NCBI RefSeq assembly: GCF_027627455.1
Contig: NZ_CP115483.1
Location: 868,001 to 932,000, forward strand
Direction of reading: 5' to 3'
Origin: Sphingobacterium sp. SYP-B4668
GTDB lineage: Bacteria > Bacteroidota > Bacteroidia > Sphingobacteriales > Sphingobacteriaceae
DNA: 64,000 nucleotides
Shown here: one piece after another, positions 8,970 to 16,995 of the stretch
How the letters are laid out: each line of letters opens with the position of its first letter
How positions within the stretch are numbered: position 1 is the first letter of the stretch
Notes under the pieces: generated by a model
Databases searched by the model: none
The model's input: only the letters and a program-made list of their open reading frames with translations
What the model was told of the DNA's origin: nothing
Translations under genes and position numbers: made by a program

Positions 8970-9248
8970 ATGTATTTAAGTAAAGAGTACAAAGCGGATA
9001 TTTTCGCAGAATTTGCTGGCGCAGCAACTAACACAGGGTCTGCGGAAGGTCAAGTGGCTTTATTCACAAAGAGAATTGCTCACTTAACAGGGCATTTGAA
9101 AAAAAACAGAAAAGACTTTGCAACACAACGTTCACTACAGATGTTAGTGGGTAAACGTCGTTCTTTGTTGGCTTATCTGCACAAAAAGGATATTGAAAGA
9201 TACCGTGCTATCATCAAAGGCTTAGGCTTACGTGATATCATCAAATAG
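8970..9248 (+). CDS. rpsO: 30S ribosomal protein S15
   Basis: The 92-residue basic protein carries the S15 helices. The central segment GSAEGQVALFTKRIAHLTGHLK and LQMLVGKRRSLLAYLHKKD are the 16S-rRNA-contacting conserved stretches. S15 binds the central domain of 16S rRNA early in 30S assembly. It is followed by its own terminator and then pnp, the rpsO-pnp order seen in many bacteria, although here each gene appears to have its own promoter. Confidence 0.98.
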   Translation: MYLSKEYKADIFAEFAGAATNTGSAEGQVALFTKRIAHLTGHLKKNRKDFATQRSLQMLVGKRRSLLAYLHKKDIERYRAIIKGLGLRDIIK

Positions 9249-9273
9249 ACTTTTGATAAAGATTTTTTAGAAG

Positions 9274-9300
9274 CCATCCCGATTTCGGGATGGTTTTTTT
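9274..9300 (+). terminator. Intrinsic terminator of rpsO
   Basis: Stem CCATCCCG (9274-9281) pairs with CGGGATGG (9286-9293) around ATTT, followed by seven T residues. It separates rpsO from pnp. Confidence 0.92.
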
Positions 9301-9347
9301 GTTTTCATGACTATTGGTGATTGTGTGGAATCATGAAAGTTTTATCT

Positions 9348-9355
9348 TACCTTTG
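9348..9355 (+). promoter_or_regulatory. -7 box of the pnp promoter
   Basis: TACCTTTG matches the TAnnTTTG consensus. Transcription would start near 9360 with a leader of about 70 nt. The -33 region is weak (TTG at 9321-9323, longer than usual spacing). Confidence 0.6.
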
Positions 9356-9429
9356 TGGTGAATTTAAAAAAGTTTTAATAGATTAATGCGCTGCCAAAAC
9401 GATGAAAAGCGTATTACAACGAACACACA

Positions 9430-11604
9430 ATGAGTTATAACGAAATCAAAACAACCATCGATATGGGTAATGGCACCCAAATCGAACTTTCTACTGGAAA
9501 GCTAGCTAAACAGGCTGACGGATCAGTAGTGCTGAAACAAGGTAATACCATGTTATTGGCGACAGTCGTTTCTGCTAGGGAAGCGAAGCCAGGAACAGAT
9601 TTTTTGCCTTTATCAGTAGACTATCAAGAAAAATACGCGGCTACAGGTCGTATCCCAGGGGGATTTTTACGTCGTGAGGCGAGATTGTCAGACTACGAAG
9701 TATTAATCTCTCGTTTAGTGGATAGAGCTTTACGTCCATTATTCCCAGAAAACTATCACGCAGATACACAAGTGGCGATCAGTTTGATCTCGGCTGATAA
9801 AGATATTATGCCTGATGCACTTGCGGGCCTGGCAGCTTCTGCAGCTATCGCCGTTTCTGATATTCCTTTCAATGGTCCTATTTCTGAAGTGCGTGTTGCT
9901 AAGATTGACGGACAATTGGTCATCAACCCTAAATTGTCTGAATTGGAACGTGCAACCTTGGAGTTTATCGTAGCTGGATCTGCTCAAGATATCGGTATGG
10001 TGGAAGGGGAAGCAAAGGAGATTTCAGAAGAGGAGATGGTAGAAGCGATTGCTTTTGCACATGAGGCTATCAAAAAACAAGTGGCTGCTCAAGTAGAGTT
10101 GGCAAACTTGGTCGGTAAGCACGTAAAACGTGAATTTAACCATGAGCCGACAAACCCTGAATTGCGTGAGGCAATCTTTGCGGCTACATATGATCAAGTA
10201 TATGAAGTGGCTAAGTCAGGCTCAACAAAGGGTGAAAGAGGAGAGAAGTTTGCTACTATTGGTGCAGCGTTCTACGAAACACTTGGTGAAGAAGTAGACG
10301 ATGAGACTAAATTTTTATTTAAAAAATACTATCACGATGTACAGTATGATGCGGTTCGTAACCTTGTATTGGATGAAGGAATTCGTCTAGACGGTCGTAA
10401 TGCGCGTACTGTACGCCCTATATGGTCAGAAGTAGATTATCTTCCTGCAGCACATGGATCGGCTGTCTTCACCCGCGGTGAAACACAGTCGTTGACTTCT
10501 GTGACTTTGGGAGCAAAAGATGATGAACAGATGATTGATGGTGCATTCATCAACGGATACAATAAATTTATCCTTCACTATAATTTCCCAGCATTCTCTA
10601 CGGGAGAGGTGAGACCAAATAGAGGCCCTGGTCGTCGCGAGGTTGGTCACGGTAACTTGGCTATGCGTTCATTGAAACAAGTATTGCCTGCTGAAGCTGA
10701 AAACCCTTATACTATTCGTATTGTTTCCGATATCCTAGAATCGAATGGTTCTTCTTCTATGGCGACAGTATGTGCGGGTACATTGGCCCTATTGGATGCT
10801 GGTATTAAATTGAAAGCTCCAGTGTCAGGTATTGCAATGGGATTGATCTCTGATGAAAAAACAGGGAAATATGCCATCTTATCGGATATCTTAGGTGACG
10901 AAGATCACTTAGGCGATATGGACTTTAAAGTAACAGGTACTGCTAAGGGTATCGTTGCATGTCAGATGGATTTGAAAATCAATGGTTTGAAATGGGAGGT
11001 GCTGACTCAAGCGTTGGATCAAGCTAAAGAAGCTCGTCTTCACATCTTAGGTGAAATGGCGAAAACTATTACTGCACCGCGTGAAGATTACAAACCACAT
11101 GCTCCTCGCATTGTCCAATTGATCATCGATAAAGAATTTATTGGTGCTGTAATCGGCCCAGGTGGTAAAATCATTCAAGAAATGCAACGCGAAACTGGCG
11201 CGACCATCTCTATCGAAGAAGTGGATAACAAAGGTATCGTCCAAGTATTTGCTGACAATAAAGCAGCAATCGACGATGCTACTTCACGTATTAAAGCTAT
11301 CGCAGCGAAACCGGAGGTAGGAGCAACTTATGAAGGTAAAGTGAAATCAATCATGCCGTTTGGCGCTTTCGTTGAAATCATGCCAGGTAAAGATGGTTTG
11401 CTACATATTTCCGAAATCGACTGGAAGCGTTTTGAAACCATGGATGGAATCTTCAAAGAAGGCGATGAGGTGACGGTTAAACTTTTGGAAGTTGACAAAC
11501 AAGGTAAAATGAAGCTTTCTAGAAAAGCATTGTTGCCACGTCCTCCAAGAGAAGATAAACCTAAGCAAGAAGAGAAACCTGCCGATCAGGCTCCTCAAGC
11601 ATAG
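9430..11604 (+). CDS. pnp: Polyribonucleotide nucleotidyltransferase (PNPase)
   Basis: The protein has 724 residues. Two RNase PH domains are visible: the first with [19 protein letters not shown] (about 60-80), the second with [17 protein letters not shown] and [19 protein letters not shown] (about 385-450). A KH domain ([18 protein letters not shown], about 570) and a C-terminal S1 domain ([20 protein letters not shown], about 625-695) follow. PNPase degrades RNA 3' to 5' phosphorolytically and can also add nucleotides. The C-terminal tail is rich in Pro, Lys and Glu. It ends in a strong terminator facing the convergent DUF493 gene. Confidence 0.98.
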   Translation: MSYNEIKTTIDMGNGTQIELSTGKLAKQADGSVVLKQGNTMLLATVVSAREAKPGTDFLPLSVDYQEKYAATGRIPGGFLRREARLSDYEVLISRLVDRALRPLFPENYHADTQVAISLISADKDIMPDALAGLAASAAIAVSDIPFNGPISEVRVAKIDGQLVINPKLSELERATLEFIVAGSAQDIGMVEGEAKEISEEEMVEAIAFAHEAIKKQVAAQVELANLVGKHVKREFNHEPTNPELREAIFAATYDQVYEVAKSGSTKGERGEKFATIGAAFYETLGEEVDDETKFLFKKYYHDVQYDAVRNLVLDEGIRLDGRNARTVRPIWSEVDYLPAAHGSAVFTRGETQSLTSVTLGAKDDEQMIDGAFINGYNKFILHYNFPAFSTGEVRPNRGPGRREVGHGNLAMRSLKQVLPAEAENPYTIRIVSDILESNGSSSMATVCAGTLALLDAGIKLKAPVSGIAMGLISDEKTGKYAILSDILGDEDHLGDMDFKVTGTAKGIVACQMDLKINGLKWEVLTQALDQAKEARLHILGEMAKTITAPREDYKPHAPRIVQLIIDKEFIGAVIGPGGKIIQEMQRETGATISIEEVDNKGIVQVFADNKAAIDDATSRIKAIAAKPEVGATYEGKVKSIMPFGAFVEIMPGKDGLLHISEIDWKRFETMDGIFKEGDEVTVKLLEVDKQGKMKLSRKALLPRPPREDKPKQEEKPADQAPQA

Positions 11605-11628
11605 ATATTGGGTTCCAGTGTAAAAGAA

Positions 11629-11664
11629 AAAGGGCTGTTGAAAATTTTCAACAGCCCTTTTTTT
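11629..11664. terminator. Bidirectional terminator between pnp and the DUF493 gene
   Basis: A 16-bp perfect inverted repeat, AAAGGGCTGTTGAAAA with TTTTCAACAGCCCTTT (11629-11660), is flanked by A and T runs. It can stop transcription from both sides. Confidence 0.93.
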
Positions 11665-11681
11665 ATTTAGCTGTTTCAAGC

Positions 11682-12008
11682 TTACATCATGATAATGCCT
11701 TTCAGCTTAGATACTTCTTGATAATATTTGACTACCTCATCAGCATCGCTGGCGTTGACCACCACCGTGATGGAATTGTATTTGCCAGTCTTGGATTCTT
11801 TGACAGAAAATTTTGCATCCTTCTTGGCAAAGATGTCCTTGATTAGATTAAATTGCTCCTCGTCCTTTGGAAGAATGAATTTGTAAGTGTAATCTGTGGG
11901 AAAGGTCTCTACATCTTGCAATCTTTCTTTAAAGGTAGCATAGAAATCTTGTTGGTTGTCACCACCATCAGGGATATCCTGAATGTTTATGTTTTTTAAA
12001 TTACTCAT
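11682..12008 (-). CDS. DUF493 (YbeD-like) family protein
   Basis: This 108-residue protein has a ferredoxin-like fold pattern seen in DUF493/UPF0250 proteins: TDYTYKFILPKDEEQF, then GKYNSITVVVNASDADEVVKYYQEV and the C-terminal KLKGIIMM. The family resembles small-molecule-binding regulatory domains and its role is unknown. Unusually for this phylum, a good Shine-Dalgarno-like AAGGAG (complement of 12014-12019) lies upstream of the start. It converges on pnp and has no operon partner. Confidence 0.8.
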   Translation of the reverse strand: MSNLKNINIQDIPDGGDNQQDFYATFKERLQDVETFPTDYTYKFILPKDEEQFNLIKDIFAKKDAKFSVKESKTGKYNSITVVVNASDADEVVKYYQEVSKLKGIIMM

Positions 12009-12331
12009 GTTTTCTCCTTTTTACGCTTCATACATAACAAATACTATTCCCTTGTGTTTTCGATGTCATTCTGTCAGGAAAAAACGAATGAAAAATATCT
12101 AGCTATTCCGGTAGCGGGAGATGTAAAGCTGGATGCCTAGTCTACGGTGCTGCGGCTTCAGTGGAGGGGCTCTTGGCGCTGGGATACGTTTCTCCCGTGT
12201 TTCCTTATTAAGGGGTGTTAAAATTGATTTAATACAATTAGATTGTCGGCCATTCTCTCATTAGGATGGGCCGTTAGCTAAATAGAAGACGTTGCTCACT
12301 CATTGTGATCAATTCGATTAACCCAATCGTA
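12009..12331. other. Intergenic stretch with no gene seen
   Basis: About 320 bases between the DUF493 start and the promoter of a small ORF. Composition is more GC-rich than the other gaps (for example 12110-12200), but I find no open reading frame with a plausible start, no tRNA and no strong hairpin. It holds the upstream region of the DUF493 gene. Confidence 0.5.
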
Positions 12332-12339
12332 TACCTTTG
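12332..12339 (+). promoter_or_regulatory. -7 box upstream of a 37-codon small ORF
   Basis: TACCTTTG matches TAnnTTTG and predicts a start near 12344, about 31 nt before the small ORF at 12375. The -33 region is weak. Confidence 0.5.
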
Positions 12340-12374
12340 TTTTTAAAAGGATGCTTACTATAAAACAATAAATT

Positions 12375-12488
12375 ATGAAAGTAAAGTTAATAGCAGTGCT
12401 CATAGGGGTAGCAGCAGTTGCGGCTTTGCGTAATGTAGATTTGAATGATTACAAGAAGGTGGAGCAGATTCTAAATGCCAATAAATAA
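12375..12488 (+). CDS. Small membrane or secreted peptide of 37 residues
   Basis: An ATG at 12375 opens 37 codons ending in TAA at 12486-12488. The N-terminus is MKVKLIAVLIGVAAVAALRN, a short basic start followed by about 15 hydrophobic residues. A polar, charged tail follows (DLNDYKKVEQILNANK). It could be a single-pass membrane peptide or a small exported peptide. A TAnnTTTG box lies 36 bases upstream and a perfect 18-bp hairpin begins two bases after the stop, so it has its own transcription unit. I do not recognise a family. The tight framing by promoter and terminator is the main support. Confidence 0.55.
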   Translation: MKVKLIAVLIGVAAVAALRNVDLNDYKKVEQILNANK

Positions 12489-12489
12489 A

Positions 12490-12529
12490 TATAGAATAGG
12501 GAGGTGTAACAACACCTCCCTATTCTATA
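12490..12529. terminator. Long perfect hairpin between the small ORF and the GH92 gene
   Basis: An 18-bp perfect stem (12490-12507 with 12512-12529; TATAGAATAGGGAGGTGT on the left) closes an AACA loop. There is no long T run directly after it on the plus strand. It lies between convergent genes and probably ends both transcripts. Confidence 0.8.
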
Positions 12530-12558
12530 ACTTTCAATCTGGATCTTACTGACAAATC

Positions 12559-14844
12559 TTAATCCTCGATGGCTGACGGCCACGTGGCTTTGTTTTTTCC
12601 AAAACTCTTATTTGCTGTGCTGCTCATTTCGATTTCCAGATTCCCACCCTTCATGATATCAGCATGTGTGATATATGTCTTGATGTAAGGCTGTCCATTC
12701 AATTTGATGGATTTGATATAGGGGTTATTTTTACCTTGATTTTTCACATTGATGTTGAATTTGATTCCATTGCCTAAGGTAATGGAAGCTTTGTCCATCA
12801 TGGGTGAACCAAAGACATAGGTGCCGATCATCGGGTTCAGAGGGTAGAAGCCCATTGCCGAAAATACGTACCAAGCGCTCATTTGACCAACATCATCATT
12901 TCCGCAAAGACCAGCAGGTGTATTGGTATAGAACTCGGTCATGGCTTTGCGTGCAAGCGCGGCACCTTTCCATTGTTCGCCAGCATAGGCATAAAGGTAA
13001 GGGATGTGATGATTAGGTTCATTGCCTTGTGCATATTGACCGATAAGACCTGAGATGTCAGGTGATGCTTCGTCTCCCAATTGTGATGACATGGTCGTGA
13101 ATTCGTCTAGCTTATTCAGAAACTTCTTCTCTCCGCCAAATAAATCGATAAGTCCTTTTACATCTTGAGGTACTAGCCATGTGTATTGCCATGCATTGCC
13201 TTCGCAGTAGTCATTTTCTCTATGTTTGGCCATGAGTGGATTGAAAGGTCTTCTGAAGGATCCATTAGTGTGTCTGCCGACAAAGTGACCTACTTCTTTA
13301 TCAAAATATTTTTCGTAGAGTTTGTAGCGCTTTTTAAAGTATGCAGCATCGTCTACTTTACCTAATTTCTCGGCGATTTTATAGGCTCCAAAATCTGCTA
13401 TCGCGTATTCTAATGCCCAAGCTACCGATTCGTGATCCATGCTGTCTATCGGGATATAGGTGAGGTCTCTGACGTACTTTAATCCGTTGTCGTACCCCAT
13501 AGCTGTTGTTTTGACGGCTTCCCAAGCTAATTCTTGTTCTGCTGGGCTTAAAAAACCTTTGAGGAGCGCATCTGCAACTACCGGAATGGCTGGAAGGCCT
13601 ACCATGGTGTTGGTCTCGTTACCTTGAAGATGCCATACAGGAAGTTTGCCTTGTTGCTGATAAATGGCCAACATGGTCTTCACAAAATCCCTAACGACCT
13701 GTGGATCTTCGGTGATGGTCATAAGTGGATGTAGGGCACGATAGGTGTCCCATAGCGAGAGGACGGTATGGTTTGTGAAATCTTGTTTTTCGTAAACCTG
13801 CTTGTCTGTACCTAGATAATCCCCGTTGGCATCGTTGAATATAGTAGGGGCAAAGTACGTGTGGTATAAAGCCGTATAAAAGATTTTCATGACGTCTGGG
13901 TCACCTTGGAAGTCAATTTTACCCAGTGTTTTGTTCCATTTGTTGTCCGCTTGTTTTTTTGCCTCTGCAAAATCCCAACCTGGCAGTTCGGCTTGTATAT
14001 TGGCGAGTGCATTGATGGTACTTACTGGAGATAAGCCGACTTTCAGCTCAAGGGTCGGGTACTGTGTGGCATCAAAGTACAGCGCTGCTTTTATCCCCAA
14101 ACCTTTGACGACTTTAGTTCCATGTTTGGGCGTCGTATCATCATAGAACTCTACTTTTTGGATAGGTACAGAAGTGGTAATTGCAAAATATACCTTTTGG
14201 TCATTTGCCCAGCCGGTTGAAAAGCGATAGCCGACAAAGGTGGTGTCATCGATTTGCTTGAAATAGGAGTCTGTGGTTTTGTCCCAATTCATCTTAAAGG
14301 CGAGGTCTACTAAGATATGGGCATTGTCTTTCTTCTCGTAAGTGTATTGATGATAACCTACTCGCTCGGATGCGGTCAAGTTAACCTTAATTTTATAATC
14401 GTCTAAGTATACCCCGTAATATCCTGGCGCTGCAGTTTCATTTGCTCTGTCGAAATGTGATCCATAACCGGTATCCATTTTGTCAAATTGGGCAGGGTTG
14501 AGCTGAAGCTTTCCATTTGCAGGGACGACCATAATATCATTAAGGTCGCCTATGCCAGTCCCGCTTAGGTGGGTGTGTGTGAACCCTAATATGTCTTTGC
14601 TCTTGTAGTTGTATCCGCTGACCCAATCCCAGCCATTGAACTTGTCCCATGTTTGCGCAATTTGGGTGGGTCCTAGTTGTACAGCGCCCAATGGGACATT
14701 TGCTCCAACAAATACGTGGCCATGGTCGGCGGATCCAATAAGAGGATTAACATATTGGGTGAAATTTTGGCCATAAGAAGGATACGTAAATAGCCCGCTA
14801 CCTAGAAAAAGACAGGCTATAAGTTTAATTCCTATACGTTTCAT
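12559..14844 (-). CDS. GH92-family alpha-mannosidase
   Basis: This 761-residue protein starts with a signal peptide (cleavage near SYGQ, residues 23-26). It continues QYVNPLIGSADHGHVFVG, the usual GH92 N-terminus. The catalytic-domain motifs EGNAWQYTW, GNEPNHHIPYLY and GNDDVGQMSAWYVFSAMGFYP are present; these hold the acidic residues used for inverting, calcium-dependent exo-alpha-mannoside cleavage in characterised GH92 enzymes. It should act in the periplasm or at the outer membrane on mannose-containing glycans. It is transcribed divergently from a LacI-type regulator, its likely controller. It is not part of the SusC/SusD operon 7 kb away. Confidence 0.94.
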   Translation of the reverse strand: MKRIGIKLIACLFLGSGLFTYPSYGQNFTQYVNPLIGSADHGHVFVGANVPLGAVQLGPTQIAQTWDKFNGWDWVSGYNYKSKDILGFTHTHLSGTGIGDLNDIMVVPANGKLQLNPAQFDKMDTGYGSHFDRANETAAPGYYGVYLDDYKIKVNLTASERVGYHQYTYEKKDNAHILVDLAFKMNWDKTTDSYFKQIDDTTFVGYRFSTGWANDQKVYFAITTSVPIQKVEFYDDTTPKHGTKVVKGLGIKAALYFDATQYPTLELKVGLSPVSTINALANIQAELPGWDFAEAKKQADNKWNKTLGKIDFQGDPDVMKIFYTALYHTYFAPTIFNDANGDYLGTDKQVYEKQDFTNHTVLSLWDTYRALHPLMTITEDPQVVRDFVKTMLAIYQQQGKLPVWHLQGNETNTMVGLPAIPVVADALLKGFLSPAEQELAWEAVKTTAMGYDNGLKYVRDLTYIPIDSMDHESVAWALEYAIADFGAYKIAEKLGKVDDAAYFKKRYKLYEKYFDKEVGHFVGRHTNGSFRRPFNPLMAKHRENDYCEGNAWQYTWLVPQDVKGLIDLFGGEKKFLNKLDEFTTMSSQLGDEASPDISGLIGQYAQGNEPNHHIPYLYAYAGEQWKGAALARKAMTEFYTNTPAGLCGNDDVGQMSAWYVFSAMGFYPLNPMIGTYVFGSPMMDKASITLGNGIKFNINVKNQGKNNPYIKSIKLNGQPYIKTYITHADIMKGGNLEIEMSSTANKSFGKNKATWPSAIED

Positions 14845-14907
14845 TTATATTTTTTTTGTGGTTATATTTAAAATAGGGATAATATTACGAAAAATATTTC
14901 AATTTGA

Positions 14908-14926
14908 GCTATTAAAACCTTTTAGC
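14908..14926. promoter_or_regulatory. Candidate LacI-type operator 1 (GCTA...TTAGC)
   Basis: GCTATTAAAACCTTTTAGC (19 bases) is an imperfect palindrome in the 164-base gap between the divergent GH92 and LacI genes. It shares the GCTA/TAGC ends with the second site at 14955-14971. Confidence 0.45.
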
Positions 14927-14954
14927 ATTTTTCTCAAAAATGTAGTGCTTATTT

Positions 14955-14971
14955 GCTAAATTTTTTTTAGC
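14955..14971. promoter_or_regulatory. Candidate LacI-type operator 2 (GCTAAA-N5-TTTAGC)
   Basis: GCTAAA (14955-14960) and TTTAGC (14966-14971) are perfect 6-base inverted arms around five T residues. The site lies 38 bases before the lacI-type gene, where a repressor could block it. Pairing of this regulator and operator is inferred. Confidence 0.5.
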
Positions 14972-15008
14972 TTCGTTATCTTAATCAATTTTACCTATCA
15001 ACTGAATC

Positions 15009-16028
15009 ATGAAGAAACGAATCCTCATCAGTGATATTGCTAAAGCTTTGGGTATTTCCGTAACGACGGTTTCCTTCATCTTGAATGATAAGGCCAAGGA
15101 GAAGCGTATTAGTGATGCTTTAACAAAACGGGTACTTGAATATGTGAAGAAGGTTGGGTATAAACCTAATCAACTTGCTAAAAGTTTACGTACGGGGAAG
15201 ACTAAAATTTTAGGACTTTTAGTGGAAGATATCTCCAATCCTTTTTTCTCTAACATTGCTAAGCTCATCGAGGGTAAGGCATATGCAAATGGATACCACA
15301 TCATTTATTGTAGTATGGACAATGATGAAACTAAATCCAAAGAGTTGATCCAGATGTTCTACGATAGACAGATCGATGGATTTATTATTACCCCCTCAGA
15401 GGGGCTAGAAGAGACCATTACACAGCTGTTGCAGAATAATGTGCCACTTATCCTATTTGACCGATATCTCTCTAATGTGGAGACCAACTATGTGGTGACG
15501 GATAATCTTAAAGGTGCTTATGACGCGACGGATCATCTTATTGATCAAGGCTTCAAACGCGTGGGATTGGTCTCGCTGTATTCCAGCCAAACGCAGATGC
15601 GAGATCGATTGGAGGGGTATATGAAAGCTGTGGATAAGCACAAGAAGCAAGCTTTTATCAAAAAAGTGCAACAAGATGCAGCCGAAGCGGAACGAATAAA
15701 AGAGATAGATGAGTTTGTGGAAGAGAATCGATTGGATGCTGTGGTGTTTGCAACTAATTATTTGGCCATAGATGGCCTTAAAGCTGTGAAATTGAATAAG
15801 CGAAATTTGCCTGCAATCGTTGCATTCGACGATCATACGCTCTTTAAACTATACGAGCCGTCGATAACGGTGGTATCTCAGCCGATAGCTGAAATAGCGG
15901 ATGAGTTGATTACGGCTCTGCTTGCACAGATCCAGGGTAAGAATAAGAGACTAAGGCAAATTGTACTCCCTTGTGACCTCAAAGTCCGGGAGTCATCTTT
16001 GCAAACAGTCAATCAATATGAAGGCTAG
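15009..16028 (+). CDS. LacI/GalR-family transcriptional regulator
   Basis: The protein has 339 residues, the standard length. The N-terminal helix-turn-helix is ISDIAKALGISVTTVSFILND, with the hinge-helix segment YKPNQLAKSLRTGKT. The periplasmic-binding-protein-like ligand domain starts at LGLLVEDISNPFFSNIAKLIEG. The DNA-binding part differs slightly from the usual TVSRALN (here TVSFILND), a form common in Bacteroidota. It is divergent from the GH92 alpha-mannosidase, so a mannose-related ligand is a reasonable inference. Two GCTA...TAGC palindromes lie in the shared upstream region. Confidence 0.93.
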   Translation: MKKRILISDIAKALGISVTTVSFILNDKAKEKRISDALTKRVLEYVKKVGYKPNQLAKSLRTGKTKILGLLVEDISNPFFSNIAKLIEGKAYANGYHIIYCSMDNDETKSKELIQMFYDRQIDGFIITPSEGLEETITQLLQNNVPLILFDRYLSNVETNYVVTDNLKGAYDATDHLIDQGFKRVGLVSLYSSQTQMRDRLEGYMKAVDKHKKQAFIKKVQQDAAEAERIKEIDEFVEENRLDAVVFATNYLAIDGLKAVKLNKRNLPAIVAFDDHTLFKLYEPSITVVSQPIAEIADELITALLAQIQGKNKRLRQIVLPCDLKVRESSLQTVNQYEG

Positions 16029-16093
16029 CTGACTTGCTCTAGTCTTCATATTGAATTGCTAAAGCGCTGCGTTCACATTTTGTTTTATGCAGG

Positions 16094-16466
16094 CTATTTT
16101 GCTATAAATTTCATGGATATGGAGTTTACACAGTGTCGGATGTTTTTGTCGGTCAATTGTTCGCCGATAAAAACATGCCCAAGGTGTGCATGGCAGTGGT
16201 TTGCACACAATTTCGGTCCGTCGCCCATCGGCATCTATCACTTTTTGGATTGCGCCAGGTATTTCATCGTCGAAGCTAGGCCATCCGCAATGGGATTCAA
16301 ATTTGTCGATGGATCGATACAAAGGCGCTTCACATCTTTTGCAGATATAAGTTCCGTGGGCTTTGTTTTTCAATAATGCTCCGGTATAAGGATATTCTGT
16401 GCCTTTGTGTACGATTACATAGGTCTCTTCTGCTGTCAAGCTATTATAATTTCCCTCGTCTTTCAT
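16094..16466 (-). pseudogene. msrB: Peptide-methionine (R)-S-oxide reductase, frameshifted
   Basis: From the ATG at 16466 the frame encodes a typical Msr[16 protein letters not shown] (first zinc CxxC), [15 protein letters not shown] and [12 protein letters not shown]. At 16198-16199 there is one extra base (CC where a single C is expected on the coding strand). The original frame then runs into unrelated sequence. Skipping that base restores [15 protein letters not shown] and [15 protein letters not shown], then a stop at 16096-16094. The restored part carries the second zinc pair and the catalytic Cys of RHCVN. The annotated length, 373 bases, is not a multiple of three. Unless it is a sequencing error, the protein lacks its catalytic cysteine and is inactive. 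The intact enzyme would repair oxidised methionine. Confidence 0.88.
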
Positions 16467-16497
16467 GTTGTTCCGTCATTTTATATTATTTTTTGTA

Positions 16498-16758
16498 TCA
16501 TAGGGTAAGATTGTTTGTGACATAGGGCGAGCTCAACAATTGATGTGTCTTTCTATATTCCTGGTGTTGATTACCTGTTGGCGAAGGCTTGAAGAGATTC
16601 AAATCAGTAACGATATAAAAATATTCTGAACACAAAATGACCAAAGTCATACTTGCAAATGTCGAATAGGCTGTTCTCCAAATCCTTAAGAATGCACCCC
16701 AATCTTTACCCTTTATTTGGGGGTTAAATCTCGCAATAAAATCCCTGACAATTGGCAT
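16498..16758 (-). CDS. Possible small protein, 86 residues, unrecognised
   Basis: An open frame runs from ATG at 16758 to a stop at 16498. The sequence is protein-like in its first two thirds, with an aromatic-rich, partly hydrophobic stretch (ASMTLVILCSEYFYIVTDL). It ends in a low-information tail. A perfect -7 box (TATTTTTG on the minus strand, 16774-16767) sits 8 bases before the ATG. It lies in a 529-base gap (16467-16995) between msrB and the respiratory operon. No family recognised; it may be a chance ORF. Confidence 0.3.
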   Translation of the reverse strand: MPIVRDFIARFNPQIKGKDWGAFLRIWRTAYSTFASMTLVILCSEYFYIVTDLNLFKPSPTGNQHQEYRKTHQLLSSPYVTNNLTL

Positions 16759-16790
16759 TGTAAATACAAAAATAACTTTAAATCAGGGGA

Positions 16791-16829
16791 CTGGGGGCAT
16801 CTTTTCCGATTATGCCGTCAAGCCCCCAG
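16791..16829. other. GC-rich hairpin in the gap upstream of the respiratory operon
   Basis: CTGGGGGC (16791-16798) and GCCCCCAG (16822-16829) are a perfect 8-bp stem with a 23-nt loop. Inside, GGCAT (16796-16800) can pair instead with ATGCC (16812-16816), so the two helices exclude each other. It lies between the divergent -7 boxes at 16767-16774 (minus) and 16913-16920 (plus). The function is not known. Confidence 0.4.
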
Positions 16830-16912
16830 CGCCCTAAATCGCAGAGTTATTTAGAATGTTTATAAATTGATAAATTAGGTCATGAAATTGTCAGCTATTC
16901 CTTAATAAGTTA

Positions 16913-16920
16913 TACTTTTG
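16913..16920 (+). promoter_or_regulatory. -7 box of the respiratory operon
   Basis: TACTTTTG matches TAnnTTTG; a TTG at 16888-16890 may be the -33 element with a 22-base spacer. Transcription would start near 16925, about 70 nt before actA. No further clear promoter is seen until after 33.6 kb. Confidence 0.6.
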
Positions 16921-16995
16921 TGGCACTGTGTAGTAGGAGTGTCCTATTATGTGGTCGGATTAAAAATTTTTATATTCATAAATAAATAGTATAAA

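Noticed and set aside
12058-12200. GC-richer patch downstream of the DUF493 start as a possible RNA gene
   Set aside because: No promoter box, no stable long helix and no recognised motif could be found by eye.
12559-14844. GH92 enzyme as part of the SusC/SusD locus
   Set aside because: It is 5 kb beyond rpsO-pnp, on its own with a dedicated LacI-type regulator; there is no operon link.
15453-15836. 127-residue minus-strand ORF inside the lacI-type gene
   Set aside because: It overlaps the full ligand-binding domain of a clear LacI regulator.
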